Of a DNA stretch of 64,000 nucleotides, positions 8,759 through 18,112 are shown piece after piece; within the stretch, counting starts at the first letter, position 1, and each line of letters opens with the position of its first letter. The position numbers and the translations under genes were made by a program. Source of the stretch: Thermohalobaculum sp039028795 (GTDB lineage: Bacteria; Pseudomonadota; Alphaproteobacteria; Rhodobacterales; Rhodobacteraceae); contig JBCCHJ010000005.1 in assembly GCA_039028795.1 (NCBI GenBank), forward strand, positions 1 to 64,000, read 5' to 3'. The notes beneath the pieces were generated by a model, which was given only the letters and a program-made list of their open reading frames with translations, had not been told where the DNA came from and made no database searches.

Positions 8759-8873
8759 TCTCTGGCCCGCAATTGGTTGAGCGTTGGATGCACTTAAGCC
8801 CAATCTCCTTGAATTTAAAGCACCCTCGCGATAGGGATCAGGTCGAATAACGAGGGGGGAAGGGAGACGCGAA

Positions 8874-9332
8874 ATGACAGGCTTTCGCCGCGCATTTTTC
8901 CAAACATCCGCTGTTCTGGCGGTTGCCGTCCTGCTGGGCGGCTGTGCTGCTGAAATCCGCAATCATGGCTTCGCGCCCGTGGATGAAGATCTTGCCCGTG
9001 TTACGGTCGGCGTCGACACCCGGGGCTCGGTCCGTCGCAAGATCGGCAGGCCCGGTGCCTCAGGCATCTTCAATGAACAGGGCTGGTATTACGTATCGTC
9101 CAAGGTGGAACATTACCTCTACTATGATCCCGAGGTTATCGACCGCAAAGTTGTCGCCGTGCTGTTTGACGAAAATGACGTTGTCGCGTCTGTCAACACC
9201 TACGGGATCGAAGACGGCCGGATCATTGATCTGGAAACCAACACAACGCCGACCTATGGCCGCGAGTTGACGATCCTAGAGCAAGCCTTCGGTAATATCG
9301 GCATCAGCGCCGAGGACGTCTTCGGGAACTGA
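8874..9332 (+). CDS. bamE: Outer-membrane assembly lipoprotein BamE (SmpA/OmlA)
   Basis: 152 residues with an N-terminal signal and lipobox LLGGC (Cys ~25), so lipidated and probably anchored in the outer membrane. The SmpA/OmlA core is seen in DTRGSVRRKIGRPGASG (~46-62) and the YYVSSKVEHY segment. BamE stabilises the BAM complex, which inserts beta-barrel proteins. GGGAGACGC precedes the ATG. It is transcribed divergently from the DUF177 gene; about 115 nt between the starts must hold both promoters. Confidence 0.92.
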   Translation: MTGFRRAFFQTSAVLAVAVLLGGCAAEIRNHGFAPVDEDLARVTVGVDTRGSVRRKIGRPGASGIFNEQGWYYVSSKVEHYLYYDPEVIDRKVVAVLFDENDVVASVNTYGIEDGRIIDLETNTTPTYGRELTILEQAFGNIGISAEDVFGN

Positions 9333-9347
9333 TAGGACGTTCCGTAT

Positions 9348-10568
9348 TCAGGCTGGTGTCGTTTTTGGATTCTTCAGCGCCAGCCACGCCAATGCGATGG
9401 CGGCGATAGCCAATGCAGGCAGCATCGCTACATTGACCGCGGTCCAGCCGACGCTGTCCATCAGTGCTCCAGATCCGAACGACGCGACGGTTACCAGGCC
9501 GAAGACCAGGAAATCATTTAGGCCCTGAACCCTGGCGCGTTCTTGTGGAGTATGTGCGCTGGTCAATAGGGCCGTTGCCCCGATGAAGCCGAAGTTCCAG
9601 CCGATGCCCAGCAATCCCAGGGCCACGTTGAAATGCGTCAGCGTTATTCCGGACATCGAGACGAAAGAGCAGACCGTCAAAATCGCCAAACCAAGGGCCA
9701 TGATCTTCGGTGCCCCGAACTTTGCAACGAGGTGACCGGTGAAGAAGCTGGGTAAAAACATCAGCAGCACATGAATTCGAACCACATCGGCCGCATCCGC
9801 CGTGCCGAACCCGCAGTCGATCATGGCCAAGGGCGTCGAAGTCATGACCAGGTTCATCAGCGCATAGACGACCATCGCGCACAGCATAGCGACGACGACT
9901 TTCCGGTCGGACAGAATCTGCGACCATGATCGGGCCTGCCCGCTGCGTCCGGTCTCTTTTTTCGGCAGTGGAATGTCCAGAAACAGTAAGGGAATGATGC
10001 CGATCATACCGACGATCGCCATGATCTGATATGCGCCCGCATACGGAATGGGCGCCAGCCAATCTTCGTATTCCTTGACCAGTTGCGGGCCGAGCAGCGC
10101 TGACAGAAGGCCGCCCGCCATGACCCAGCTGATCGCTTTCGGACGGAAACCGTCCGATGCCATATCGGCGGCGGCGAAGCGGTAGAAGCCGTGGGCACCC
10201 ATATAGATGCCTAGAATTCCCGAAGCGATGCAGAACAAAGTAAAGTCTTTGGTTGAAATCGCATGCGTCGCCAGCAGCATCGCGCCTACGCCCGCCATAC
10301 CGCCCAGCAGGAAACCGGTCCTGCGGCCCCATATTCCCATGATCCAGGACATGGTAGGCGCTGCAAACATCGTCACCAGAACGGTCATGGATATCGGCAG
10401 TGTCGCATAGGTGGGATCGGCGGCGATCGACTTCCCGATAAGCCCGCCAAGGATGAAATGTACCGGCATCTGAGCGCCCAGAACGGCCTGCGCCCAAACC
10501 AGGATCAGAACGATCCTTTTGGCCTTGGCATCGTTATGCAGGGGGGCAGGTGCCGCAACATCAGACAT
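9348..10568 (-). CDS. MFS transporter
   Basis: 406 residues with about 12 hydrophobic helices in two bundles around a polar loop near residue 205 (PLPKKETGRSG). The A-like motif GIWGRRTGFLLGG (around residue 80) fits the loop between helices 2 and 3 of the major facilitator superfamily. Substrate cannot be told. It converges with bamE with only 15 nt between stops and is not obviously in an operon; the preceding minus-strand gene is 200 nt away. Confidence 0.9.
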   Translation of the reverse strand: MSDVAAPAPLHNDAKAKRIVLILVWAQAVLGAQMPVHFILGGLIGKSIAADPTYATLPISMTVLVTMFAAPTMSWIMGIWGRRTGFLLGGMAGVGAMLLATHAISTKDFTLFCIASGILGIYMGAHGFYRFAAADMASDGFRPKAISWVMAGGLLSALLGPQLVKEYEDWLAPIPYAGAYQIMAIVGMIGIIPLLFLDIPLPKKETGRSGQARSWSQILSDRKVVVAMLCAMVVYALMNLVMTSTPLAMIDCGFGTADAADVVRIHVLLMFLPSFFTGHLVAKFGAPKIMALGLAILTVCSFVSMSGITLTHFNVALGLLGIGWNFGFIGATALLTSAHTPQERARVQGLNDFLVFGLVTVASFGSGALMDSVGWTAVNVAMLPALAIAAIALAWLALKNPKTTPA

Positions 10569-10770
10569 TCGGATACCTCTAACGCATGTCAGCGCCAGCA
10601 GATACCCAAAATCTGTGATCAGACTGTTGTGGCTCAGTGATCATTGCAGCTCGGATGAACGCCAGACCATCGCCATCGGAGCGCGCTATCATGGACATCC
10701 GGGGACCAGTGACTTTTTCCGCCGTGGTGGCTTGCAGTGTTCATCACCAGGCGCATCGCAGCACCCGGCT

Positions 10771-11313
10771 TCAAGGCCTGATCTCGACCGGGGTACCGAT
10801 GGCCACAAGAGACCAGATTTCGCGAATTTCAGCGTCCGTGACCGCAGCGCAGCCTGAGGTCCAATCTCTTTTCAAACCAGGGCCTCGATATCCGTTTGGC
10901 TGGCCATGGATGAAAATGTCACCGCCAGGGTTCCGTCCAGCTGCAATCGCAGCTGCACGTTGATCGGCGCGGGGGTAATTGATGCGCAAAGAAAGATGAA
11001 AGCTGGACTGAGGATTGCGACGGTCAATTTCATATCGGCCCTCAGGTGTGCGGCCATCACCTTCACGAAACTTGTCTCCTTTCGGGGAAAATCCTAGGGC
11101 GATCTTATAGCTTGCGAGAACCCTATCGTGCTTGAACAGTGTCAGTTTCCGGGCAGCCTTTTCAACCAGGACCAATGTGGCGCGTTCATGCGCTGGTCTC
11201 AGCGGCGGCGGTCCGGCTTTGGCCGTATCTGTCCACCAAAATACTGCGCCGATCAACAATGCAATCAGCGCCCAAAGCACCGGTCGAAGCCATCGGTTTG
11301 ATTTGTTGCTCAT
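10771..11313 (-). CDS. L,D-transpeptidase family protein (YkuD)
   Basis: 180 residues. One N-terminal membrane segment (LWALIALLIGAVFWW, ~13-27) is followed by a periplasmic YkuD domain: LVLVEKAARKLTLFKHD and the active site IFIHG (~133) with TSGCAAVTDAEI (~151-162), Cys being the nucleophile. Such enzymes make 3-3 peptidoglycan cross-links or attach/release proteins. The SxGC motif lacks the second His of SHGC, as in the DWTxGC subgroup. It follows the beta-propeller-like gene by 68 nt on the same strand. Confidence 0.9.
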   Translation of the reverse strand: MSNKSNRWLRPVLWALIALLIGAVFWWTDTAKAGPPPLRPAHERATLVLVEKAARKLTLFKHDRVLASYKIALGFSPKGDKFREGDGRTPEGRYEIDRRNPQSSFHLSLRINYPRADQRAAAIAAGRNPGGDIFIHGQPNGYRGPGLKRDWTSGCAAVTDAEIREIWSLVAIGTPVEIRP

Positions 11314-11381
11314 ACAAATCAGGTAGAGTTGTACGATCCGAACAGCAAACTGAGTTTTCGTGCAAGTTAGGTGCAGAACTG

Positions 11382-12407
11382 TCAGTTCGCAGCCACCAAT
11401 GCATCAACATCCAGCACCAGCACTCGACCATCTTTAAGTGCCACTGCGGCACGCGAGACATCTTTGGACAAGGTTGCAGCCGTCACGGGTTGTCCCAGGT
11501 TTATCTCTGCAAGATTTTCACCACCTGATACCGACCATAGAACAATTCTGCCGGCCTGATCCCCGGTTAAAAGGAGCAACTCGTCAGAAGACAATTCAAC
11601 GGCGGTGATCCTTTCGGTGGCCAGCCCGCGCCAAGACCAGATTTGTTCATCTTTTGCGGGGTTTGCCGCCAGAATGCCGGCGCTGTCCTCGGCACGCGAG
11701 GCCACGACAAGAACCGACGACGTCGTCAGGTCCATACCGTCCAATCCGAGAACGGTATCTGGAACCTCCAGACGCCCGGTTCGCTGAACGCGGTTGTCTT
11801 CAGAGATCTGAAAAACCTCAATCGCTGTGCCGACTGTTTCCTCCTCCAGATTTGGCGCGGTTGCCGCAGCAAAGAAGCGCCCGTCCGGGGACACCGCAAC
11901 TCCGCTTTGCACAGGCGCAAGTGTTGCTGCGGTTCTGAGCACCGGCGCTTCGGAAATCTGCCAATGTTCGACCGCGTTGGTTGCGGATTCTGCAAGGATC
12001 ATAACGCTGCAATCCGAGTTGAAGGCGGCATGATCATAGAGCCCTTCGGACAGCGCCGCGTAGGCTCCATCTTGCAAAGACAACAATACCGCCGCCTTTC
12101 CGGCGCTGATCACCATACGCTCGCCTGCGGGACAATAGGCAAAAGCCTGTTCGGTTTGAGCGATCAATTGCGGCGCGGTCCCGTCCCATGGCCACGCATA
12201 AATCGAGCCATCGGACAAGTGCCCGATGATCTGCGCATCCGAAGCATCGAACGACAGATTCAGCACCTGTGGCGGAGGCTCAGCACCCAGCGTGCGCGCC
12301 GGAGGCAACTGTTGCAGAACGATCTGTTGCGCAGCGATCGGGGCGGCCAAGGCCACGACCAACCCGAAGATGCCAAGGGAAATTGCGGAGACCCGGATCA
12401 CGTCCAC
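11382..12407 (-). CDS. Secreted WD40/beta-propeller-like protein
   Basis: About 341 residues from a GTG at 12407; the frame extends to a TTG at 12485, but the clear signal peptide (VSAISLGIFGLVVALAAPIAAQQ; cut after AAA-like site) begins just after this GTG, and AGG lies 3 nt upstream. The rest has repeated blade-like segments such as LSFDASDAQIIGHLSDGSIYAWPWD, AVSPDGRFFAAA and LLLTGDQAGRIVLWSVSGG (given in part), consistent with 5-7 WD-type blades. It follows nusB in the riboflavin operon and precedes the L,D-transpeptidase. Specific role unknown. Confidence 0.78.
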   Translation of the reverse strand: MDVIRVSAISLGIFGLVVALAAPIAAQQIVLQQLPPARTLGAEPPPQVLNLSFDASDAQIIGHLSDGSIYAWPWDGTAPQLIAQTEQAFAYCPAGERMVISAGKAAVLLSLQDGAYAALSEGLYDHAAFNSDCSVMILAESATNAVEHWQISEAPVLRTAATLAPVQSGVAVSPDGRFFAAATAPNLEEETVGTAIEVFQISEDNRVQRTGRLEVPDTVLGLDGMDLTTSSVLVVASRAEDSAGILAANPAKDEQIWSWRGLATERITAVELSSDELLLLTGDQAGRIVLWSVSGGENLAEINLGQPVTAATLSKDVSRAAVALKDGRVLVLDVDALVAAN

Positions 12408-12512
12408 CAACCTATGATATCGACAGGAATAACGATGCGACGTCATCGCGGCGACGGCAAGGCCGGAAAAGCAGTGCAAAGGCAAGTACCCGTGGTGCTC
12501 ACGATCTGTGCC

Positions 12513-12992
12513 TCAGCTACTAAAAGCACCTGGCCGGACTTCGCGGGCCATGTGATCCAGGACCGCGTTGACGAATTTCGGCTCTCGACCGTCAGGAAAG
12601 AACGCATGGGCCACGTCGACATATTCGCCGATGATCACCTTCGGGGGAATATCATCACGGCGCGTTATCTCTGCGCCGGCGGCCCGGAACAGTGCTCGCA
12701 AGATCGGGTCGATCCGACCAAGAGGCCAGCGTTTCACGAGGGCACGATCTGTCAACTGATCGATATTGGCCTGATTGTCGATGACGGCTTCGATGGTCGT
12801 GCGAAAATGCGACGGATCAGCCTCGCGGTATTGCACCCCCTCGATCTCAGCGCCCAGGCGGTGCTGGTCAAATTCGACAACGACCTTGCGCCAGTCTGCT
12901 TCGGTCAGCTCGATCTGATAAAGCGCCTGTACTGAAGCCAGCCGCGCCGCGGATCGGGCCAGCCTTGCTTCCTGATGTTTGGAACCAGCCAT
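12513..12992 (-). CDS. nusB: Transcription antitermination factor NusB
   Basis: 159 residues, all-helical. The NusB signature is recognisable in ARLASVQALYQIE (~17-29) and IDPILRALFRAAGAEI plus VIIGEYVDVAHAFF (~125). NusB pairs with NusE (S10) on boxA RNA to promote antitermination in rRNA operons. It overlaps the ribH stop by one base; ribH-nusB adjacency is common in proteobacteria. Confidence 0.95.
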   Translation of the reverse strand: MAGSKHQEARLARSAARLASVQALYQIELTEADWRKVVVEFDQHRLGAEIEGVQYREADPSHFRTTIEAVIDNQANIDQLTDRALVKRWPLGRIDPILRALFRAAGAEITRRDDIPPKVIIGEYVDVAHAFFPDGREPKFVNAVLDHMAREVRPGAFSS

Positions 12993-13540
12993 CAGGCTGT
13001 GCGGGTCAGGCCGGCCGCATTGGCCATTAGAATGTCATCACCGTCATCCGTGGGGGCTCGGTCGGGCCGGTCTGGTATGTGAAAGCACCGCCGTAAGGCG
13101 ATCAGATGCAGCGCTGCCGCCGCCGCTCCGCCGCCCTTGTCCATTTCGTTCGGATCCGCGCGAACCTTGGCCTGGTCCATGGTCTCGCACGTCAAGATGC
13201 CGTTTCCGATGCAGATACCTTCGAGCCCCAACAATGTCAGCGCGCGAGAGCTGTCATTGCAGACGGTTTCATAATGCGTTGTCTCCCCCCGGATCACACA
13301 CCCCAAGGCGACAAAGCCTTCGTAGTGGCGCTGGGCCAGGTGAATGGCCGTTGGAATTTCCAAGGCGCCCGGCACTTCGATGACATCGCAGGATCCGCCG
13401 GTTTGTTCCACAACCGTCCTGGCACCGGTAATCAGGCCGTCCGCGATACTGCGGTAGAACGGGGCCGCCACCAACAGCACCTTAGGTGCCGGGTTCAACT
13501 GCGGCAGCGGCAATGTCCCATGTTCTTCGGTCGAGGCCAT
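12992..13540 (-). CDS. ribH: 6,7-dimethyl-8-ribityllumazine synthase
   Basis: 182 residues. The lumazine synthase landmarks are present: VLLVAAPFYRSIADGLITGA (~20-39), VPGALEIPTAIH (~57-68), VALGCVIRGETTHYE (~76-90; catalytic His) and GNGILTCE. It condenses the pyrimidinedione with the butanone phosphate made by RibB. Located between ribBA (26-nt gap) and nusB (1-nt overlap). The C-terminal ~25 residues extend beyond the core family. Confidence 0.96.
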   Translation of the reverse strand: MASTEEHGTLPLPQLNPAPKVLLVAAPFYRSIADGLITGARTVVEQTGGSCDVIEVPGALEIPTAIHLAQRHYEGFVALGCVIRGETTHYETVCNDSSRALTLLGLEGICIGNGILTCETMDQAKVRADPNEMDKGGGAAAAALHLIALRRCFHIPDRPDRAPTDDGDDILMANAAGLTRTA

Positions 13541-13566
13541 GCCGTGTTCCTATCCAGTCGCCGCTC

Positions 13567-14691
13567 TCAACTGCGTGGCGGTATTGGCCGTGTCTCTACG
13601 ATGGAGATGTCATATCCGTCCAGCCCTACCAATCGCGGTGTTGGCGAATTGGTCAGCATGATCAACTCGGATATTCCCAAGTTGGTTAGAATTTCCGCAC
13701 CTACGCCATATTGCCGGATTTGCTTGGGCGACGAGCCTGATTGGCTGATCCGATCCGAAATTGCCGTCGGGGATGTGTCTCGCAGAATGACAACTGCGCC
13801 CCGGCCTTCTTCGGCGATCGCCGACATGGCGTTTGGAACCTGCTGCCAGCGATCCTCATTCAGGCACAGCACATCCTCTAATGGGTCCAGGACATGCATC
13901 CGGGTCAGAACAGGATTGCCGTCCGCGACATCGCCCTTGGTCAGGGTGTAGTGCTCCATGCCGCCGGGCTCGTCCCGGAAGACCCGCAAATCCCAATCGC
14001 CGCCAAAGATTGAGTTGATCGTCGCGTGGTCCACCTCGCGGATCAGGTTGTCATGTTTGCGACGATAGGCGATCAGATCTGAGATTGTCCCGATTTTCAG
14101 ATTATGACGCTGCGCAAAGGCCACCAGATCGGGCAACCGCGCCATCGTCCCGTCTTCATTCATGATCTCGCAGATCACGCCTGCTGCGTTCATTCCGGCC
14201 AGCCGGGCCACATCGACGGCAGCTTCGGTGTGACCGGCGCGGACCAGAACACCGCCATCTCTTGCGCGCAGTGGAAAGACATGGCCGGGCGTCGCGATAT
14301 CTGCGGGTGTCGAGTTTGCATCGATGGCCACCGCGATCGTACGGGCCCGATCATGGGCTGAAATTCCGGTCGTTACGCCTTCGCGGGCCTCGATGGACAC
14401 AGTGAAGGCAGTTTCGTGCCGGGATTGATTCGACGCCGCCATCAAGGGCAGACCCAACCGATCAAGCGACTCGCCCGGCATGGCCAGGCAGATCAAACCG
14501 CGTCCATGGATTGCCATGAAGTTTACGGCATCGGGCGTCGCCATTTGCGCCGGGATCACCAGATCGCCTTCGTTTTCGCGATCCTCGTGATCGACCAGGA
14601 TGAACATCCGCCCGTTGCGTGCCTCGTCGATGATTTCGGCAACGGAAGAGATTGCGTCAGTGTATTCGGTTTTGTTCATGGCGCCGCACAT
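13567..14691 (-). CDS. ribB: 3,4-dihydroxy-2-butanone-4-phosphate synthase with degenerate GTP cyclohydrolase II domain
   Basis: 374 residues, the length of bifunctional RibBA. The N domain is intact: LVDHEDRENEGDLV (~34-47) and TVSIEAREGVTTGISAHDRA plus HVFPLRARDGGVLVRAGHTEA (pieces), so it should make 3,4-dihydroxy-2-butanone 4-phosphate. The C domain keeps the fold (AEEGRGAVVILRDT, GVGAEILTNLG, LTNSP) but the zinc-binding CX(10)CXC block of GTP cyclohydrolase II is replaced by LEDVLCLNEDRW. It is therefore probably catalytically dead, like the RibBX type, and a separate RibA is expected elsewhere. Confidence 0.93.
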   Translation of the reverse strand: MCGAMNKTEYTDAISSVAEIIDEARNGRMFILVDHEDRENEGDLVIPAQMATPDAVNFMAIHGRGLICLAMPGESLDRLGLPLMAASNQSRHETAFTVSIEAREGVTTGISAHDRARTIAVAIDANSTPADIATPGHVFPLRARDGGVLVRAGHTEAAVDVARLAGMNAAGVICEIMNEDGTMARLPDLVAFAQRHNLKIGTISDLIAYRRKHDNLIREVDHATINSIFGGDWDLRVFRDEPGGMEHYTLTKGDVADGNPVLTRMHVLDPLEDVLCLNEDRWQQVPNAMSAIAEEGRGAVVILRDTSPTAISDRISQSGSSPKQIRQYGVGAEILTNLGISELIMLTNSPTPRLVGLDGYDISIVETRPIPPRS

Positions 14692-14748
14692 AGCGTGGGC
14701 GCCCCGATTATTCCAGCGCTATACGCGTGACCGTGCAGGAACGTTGGG

Positions 14749-15360
14749 TCACGAGGCCTCTGCCAGACGCTGAACATATCGCGCTAGGACGTCGATTTCG
14801 AAATTGACGCGCCCGCCAACGGCTGAATGTCCCAACGTTGTCACGTCCCAGGTATGGGGAATGACGTTGATGCCGAAAAACGTCGCGCCATCCCGGTCTT
14901 CAACCTCATTCACCGTCAGGGACACCCCATCCAGGGTCACCGAACCTTTGGGTGCCACAAAACGGCCCAGGCCCTCTGGCGCACGGAAGGTCACGCGATG
15001 ACTGCCACCTTCTGAGGCAATCGCGGTTATTTCTGCGACGCCGTCGACGTGGCCAGACACGATATGCCCGCCCAGTTCGTCGCCCAGCCGCAGGGCTGGT
15101 TCCAGATTGACATCGCCCCCTTCGACCCAGTCGCCAAGGGTCGTCTTCGCCCGTGTTTCCGCGGACGCATCAACGTCGAACCAGGTTCCGCTTTCGCTTG
15201 ATCCCAGCGCGACAACTGTCAGGCAGACCCCGCTGCACGCAATGGATGCGCCGATCTCGATCGATTCAACCGCGCGTCGGCAGCTGATCCGAATTTTCGT
15301 GTCACCGACTGGTTTTATGCTTTGCAATTTGCCAATTTCACGCACTATTCCGGTGAACAT
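14749..15360 (-). CDS. ribE: Riboflavin synthase, alpha chain
   Basis: 203 residues built from two similar lumazine-binding barrels: MFTGIVREIGKL at the start and GHIVSGHVDGVAEI at ~97-110 mark the two halves. It dismutates two 6,7-dimethyl-8-ribityllumazine molecules to riboflavin. First gene of the minus-strand ribE-ribBA-ribH-nusB run; the 156-nt gap upstream is shared with the divergent capsule module. I found no FMN riboswitch there. Confidence 0.96.
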   Translation of the reverse strand: MFTGIVREIGKLQSIKPVGDTKIRISCRRAVESIEIGASIACSGVCLTVVALGSSESGTWFDVDASAETRAKTTLGDWVEGGDVNLEPALRLGDELGGHIVSGHVDGVAEITAIASEGGSHRVTFRAPEGLGRFVAPKGSVTLDGVSLTVNEVEDRDGATFFGINVIPHTWDVTTLGHSAVGGRVNFEIDVLARYVQRLAEAS

Positions 15361-15516
15361 GGGGGTAGCCTTCTGTTAGTGTCCGGCGCGAGGCGTACAA
15401 GCTGGAACAAATTGGGGTCAAGTCCAGGGCGTAAGTATCTCGTTAACAATGATGCGTATACCAGAGCAGGTCCGTTCGCGCGTGTATGTGAGCGGAGAGT
15501 AACCGAGGGAACTTAG

Positions 15517-16827
15517 ATGACCGATGCCAAGCGGCGTGTTTTCCTATTTCTGCAAGGCCCGCACGGCCCTTTCTACTCCGAACTCGCGAAGGCTCTGATC
15601 GACGAAGGAGTCGAAGTTCACAGGGTCTGTTTCAACGCCTCGGATGAACGCGAATGGCGTAATGCGGGCCCGAAATACCGGTTCACTGACGAGCCGAACA
15701 ATTTCGGGGAATGGCTGGATCAACATCTCCCAGCGCTTGGGATCACCGATATCGTGCTTTATGGCGATACACGCCCGGTGCACCGGATTGCCCTTGAAAA
15801 AGCGCCTGTGCTGGGAATCGAAACGCATTGCCTGGAAGAAGGCTACCTGCGGCCCAGCTGGATCAGTTATGAGCGGACGGGAAACAATGGCAATTCAAGG
15901 CTGATGGAACTCAGCCTGCCGCGGATGGCACAGGCAATGGGCCAAGGCAGTCGACCGGAATTTGATGCCCCCGCAACCTGGGGCGATACCCGGCAGCATA
16001 TCTGGTATTCGGCGCTTTATCATGCACGCTGCCTCTTGCCGTCAGTCCGGTATGGAAAACAGTCCGGGCACCGAAGGCTGCCATTGTGGAAGGAATCAGC
16101 GATCTATGTCGTTCGCACGCTGAAATCCCCATGGATCCGGTTGCGGCGCGGCATCCAGCAATGGTCGCTTCTGAGATCATCGAAAACCTTCCATCTGACA
16201 CTTCTGCAATTGTCGTTCGATGCATCGATGCAGGTGCATTCGGATTATGAATCGACCTCGGAATTCATCGAAGACGTCATCGACGCCTTTGCCGAAGGGG
16301 CCCCCGCAGAGGATTATCTGGTCCTGAAGGCGCATCCGTTCGAAGATGGCCGCGAAAAATTAGGCAAGGTCATTCGGGACTTGGCCCATGATCTGGGCGT
16401 GGGCGACCGGGTGATCTTCATCGATGGCGGCAAAAAGCTTGCGTCTTTGCTGGATCGCGCGCGCTCTGCAATTACGGTGAATTCGACGGCGGCGCAGCAG
16501 GCCTTGTGGCGTGGCCTGCCGGTCGTTGCGATGGGCCGGGCGATTTACAAGAAGCCCGGTCTGGTATCGCAGCAGACGCTCAGCAGCTTTATGCGCCATC
16601 CGCGGCGGCCAGATCTGCGGTCTTACTGGCTGTTTCGGCAGTTCATGATGGAGACCAGCCAGATTACCGGTTCCTACTATTCTCTCAGCGGTCGCAAACG
16701 CCTGCTACAGCAATTGCCGGGCATTATGTTGGACGCTGGTGACCCCTATGACAAAGTGCTCAGTGCGCCAGACCATCCTGATGCGGTAGAAGCGATTCAC
16801 CGTCCCACGTTGATCGTGGCAGGCTAG
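15517..16827 (+). CDS. kpsS: KpsS-type capsule Kdo transferase
   Basis: 436 residues. LFLQGPHGPFYSELAKAL (~6-23), YGDTRPVHRIALEKA (~87) and LEEGYLRPSWISYERTGNNG (~108-127) are the KpsS/LipB family landmarks; KAHPFEDGREKLG (~271) and TVNSTAAQQALWRGLPV (~323) form the C-terminal nucleotide-sugar half. KpsS adds the first beta-Kdo to the phosphatidylglycerol anchor of group-2 capsule. First gene of a plus-strand module; the next gene starts 143 nt further on. Function by family. Confidence 0.9.
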   Translation: MTDAKRRVFLFLQGPHGPFYSELAKALIDEGVEVHRVCFNASDEREWRNAGPKYRFTDEPNNFGEWLDQHLPALGITDIVLYGDTRPVHRIALEKAPVLGIETHCLEEGYLRPSWISYERTGNNGNSRLMELSLPRMAQAMGQGSRPEFDAPATWGDTRQHIWYSALYHARCLLPSVRYGKQSGHRRLPLWKESAIYVVRTLKSPWIRLRRGIQQWSLLRSSKTFHLTLLQLSFDASMQVHSDYESTSEFIEDVIDAFAEGAPAEDYLVLKAHPFEDGREKLGKVIRDLAHDLGVGDRVIFIDGGKKLASLLDRARSAITVNSTAAQQALWRGLPVVAMGRAIYKKPGLVSQQTLSSFMRHPRRPDLRSYWLFRQFMMETSQITGSYYSLSGRKRLLQQLPGIMLDAGDPYDKVLSAPDHPDAVEAIHRPTLIVAG

Positions 16828-16876
16828 GCTGCGCGAAGTTCGTTGCGTGCCTTAAATTTTCCGGACAACACACTGT

Positions 16877-16895
16877 ACCAGTTGAAATAACTGGT
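16877..16895. promoter_or_regulatory. Inverted repeat upstream of the export lipoprotein
   Basis: ACCAGTT-GAAAT-AACTGGT is a perfect 7-bp inverted repeat with a 5-nt spacer in the 142-nt gap between the KpsS-like gene and the export lipoprotein, about 75 nt upstream of the latter's ATG. It could be a dimer operator or a weak terminator of the first gene; it has no T run. No regulator gene is adjacent. Confidence 0.35.
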
Positions 16896-16969
16896 CTATG
16901 TTCGTCCCATTCTGAAACGCCCACGTCCAGATACATGGACGCGAAGGGGGGCGAAAAGGAGTTGAGGGG

Positions 16970-18100
16970 ATGGCAAGCAAGAACCTGCTGTCACGCGCGA
17001 TCGTCGGCATATGCTTTTTAGGCCTTTTGGCCGGCTGTGAATTACCGCGTAGCGGCCCGTACTATGAAGAGCTTGCCGAAGGCGAGCAGATCGACGGCTA
17101 CGGATTCCACGTCCTACCTGTGACGCCGGACATTTCCCGGATCACCCGGGTCGATGAACGTCTGGGTTTTTCGATCAGCTTTATTCAGGCCCGGGCTGAG
17201 CCGGTGAACACACTGGCGCGGGGCGATATCCTGTCGATCACGGTCTGGGAGAACATCGACGAAGGCCTGCTGAACCCACAGGGGATCGGCGCGACGCCTC
17301 TGCCGAATTCAAAGATCGACGAAAAGGGCATGATCTTCGTGCCTTATGTCGGGTTGGTCCAGGCTGCGGGCAGAACGCTGAACCAGTTACGCACATCGAT
17401 CCAGCGTGAACTTTCGGAAAAGACGCTGAACCCGCAGGTCGACCTGATCCCGGTTGAATCGAATGGCCGATTGGTCAGCGTCCAGGGGACGGTCAATGCT
17501 CCTGGCATTTATCCGATCGAGCCGCCAACCACCCATATTCTGCCGATGATGGCACGGGCGGGCGGCGTCAATCTTGATCCCGAGATCGTGCGATTGAAAC
17601 TGCGGCGCGGACGGATCCAGGGTGAGATCTGGCTGTCGGATCTCTATGACGAGCCGCGCAACGACGTTCACCTGAAAAGCGGTGACGCCATCATCGCGGA
17701 ACGAGACCGCCGCATCTTCACCGCGCTGGGCGCGCTGAACCAATCTGCCACCGTGCAGTTTCCGACCCGGGAAGTGTCGGTTATCCGCGCATTGGGCACA
17801 GTGGGTGGGCTGCGCGATGCAACGGCCGATCCAACGGGGATCTTCCTGTTCCGGGAAGAGCCGGTTGAAATCTCGCAGCGCTTATTCCCTGACAGAACCA
17901 TCACCGAGCCGCAACGCGTCGCCTATATCATCGACCTGACTGAACCTTCGGGCCTGTTCCTGGCTCGGGACTTCATGATGCGGGATCGCGATACGATCTA
18001 TGTCACGACGGCGCCGTTCGTCAGATGGCTGAAAATCCTGCAGGCGATTTCGCCGCTTGTGAACTTCAGCGGATCGGTCCGGTCGTTGGGCGGCTTCTGA
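16970..18100 (+). CDS. Polysaccharide export outer-membrane lipoprotein (Wza/KpsD-like)
   Basis: 376 residues with signal peptide and lipobox LLAGC (Cys ~24). LARGDILSITVWE (~83) begins the Poly_export domain and RLVSVQGTVNAPGIYPIEPPT (part; ~165-185) and FTALGALNQSATVQFP mark SLBB domains. Wza-type proteins form the octameric outer-membrane channel for capsule. GGAG precedes the ATG. It lies between the KpsS-like and KpsC-like genes; inner-membrane partners (KpsM/KpsT/KpsE or Wzc) are not in the window. Confidence 0.92.
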   Translation: MASKNLLSRAIVGICFLGLLAGCELPRSGPYYEELAEGEQIDGYGFHVLPVTPDISRITRVDERLGFSISFIQARAEPVNTLARGDILSITVWENIDEGLLNPQGIGATPLPNSKIDEKGMIFVPYVGLVQAAGRTLNQLRTSIQRELSEKTLNPQVDLIPVESNGRLVSVQGTVNAPGIYPIEPPTTHILPMMARAGGVNLDPEIVRLKLRRGRIQGEIWLSDLYDEPRNDVHLKSGDAIIAERDRRIFTALGALNQSATVQFPTREVSVIRALGTVGGLRDATADPTGIFLFREEPVEISQRLFPDRTITEPQRVAYIIDLTEPSGLFLARDFMMRDRDTIYVTTAPFVRWLKILQAISPLVNFSGSVRSLGGF

Positions 18101-18112
18101 TCGGAGTGCCGG

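Noticed and set aside
11643..12935. A 430-codon plus-strand frame
   Set aside because: It lies opposite nusB and the beta-propeller-like gene and has Cys/Arg-rich shadow composition.
14692..15516. FMN riboswitch near the riboflavin genes
   Set aside because: Neither the gaps before ribE and ribBA nor the gap before nrdR contain the conserved RFN core I looked for.
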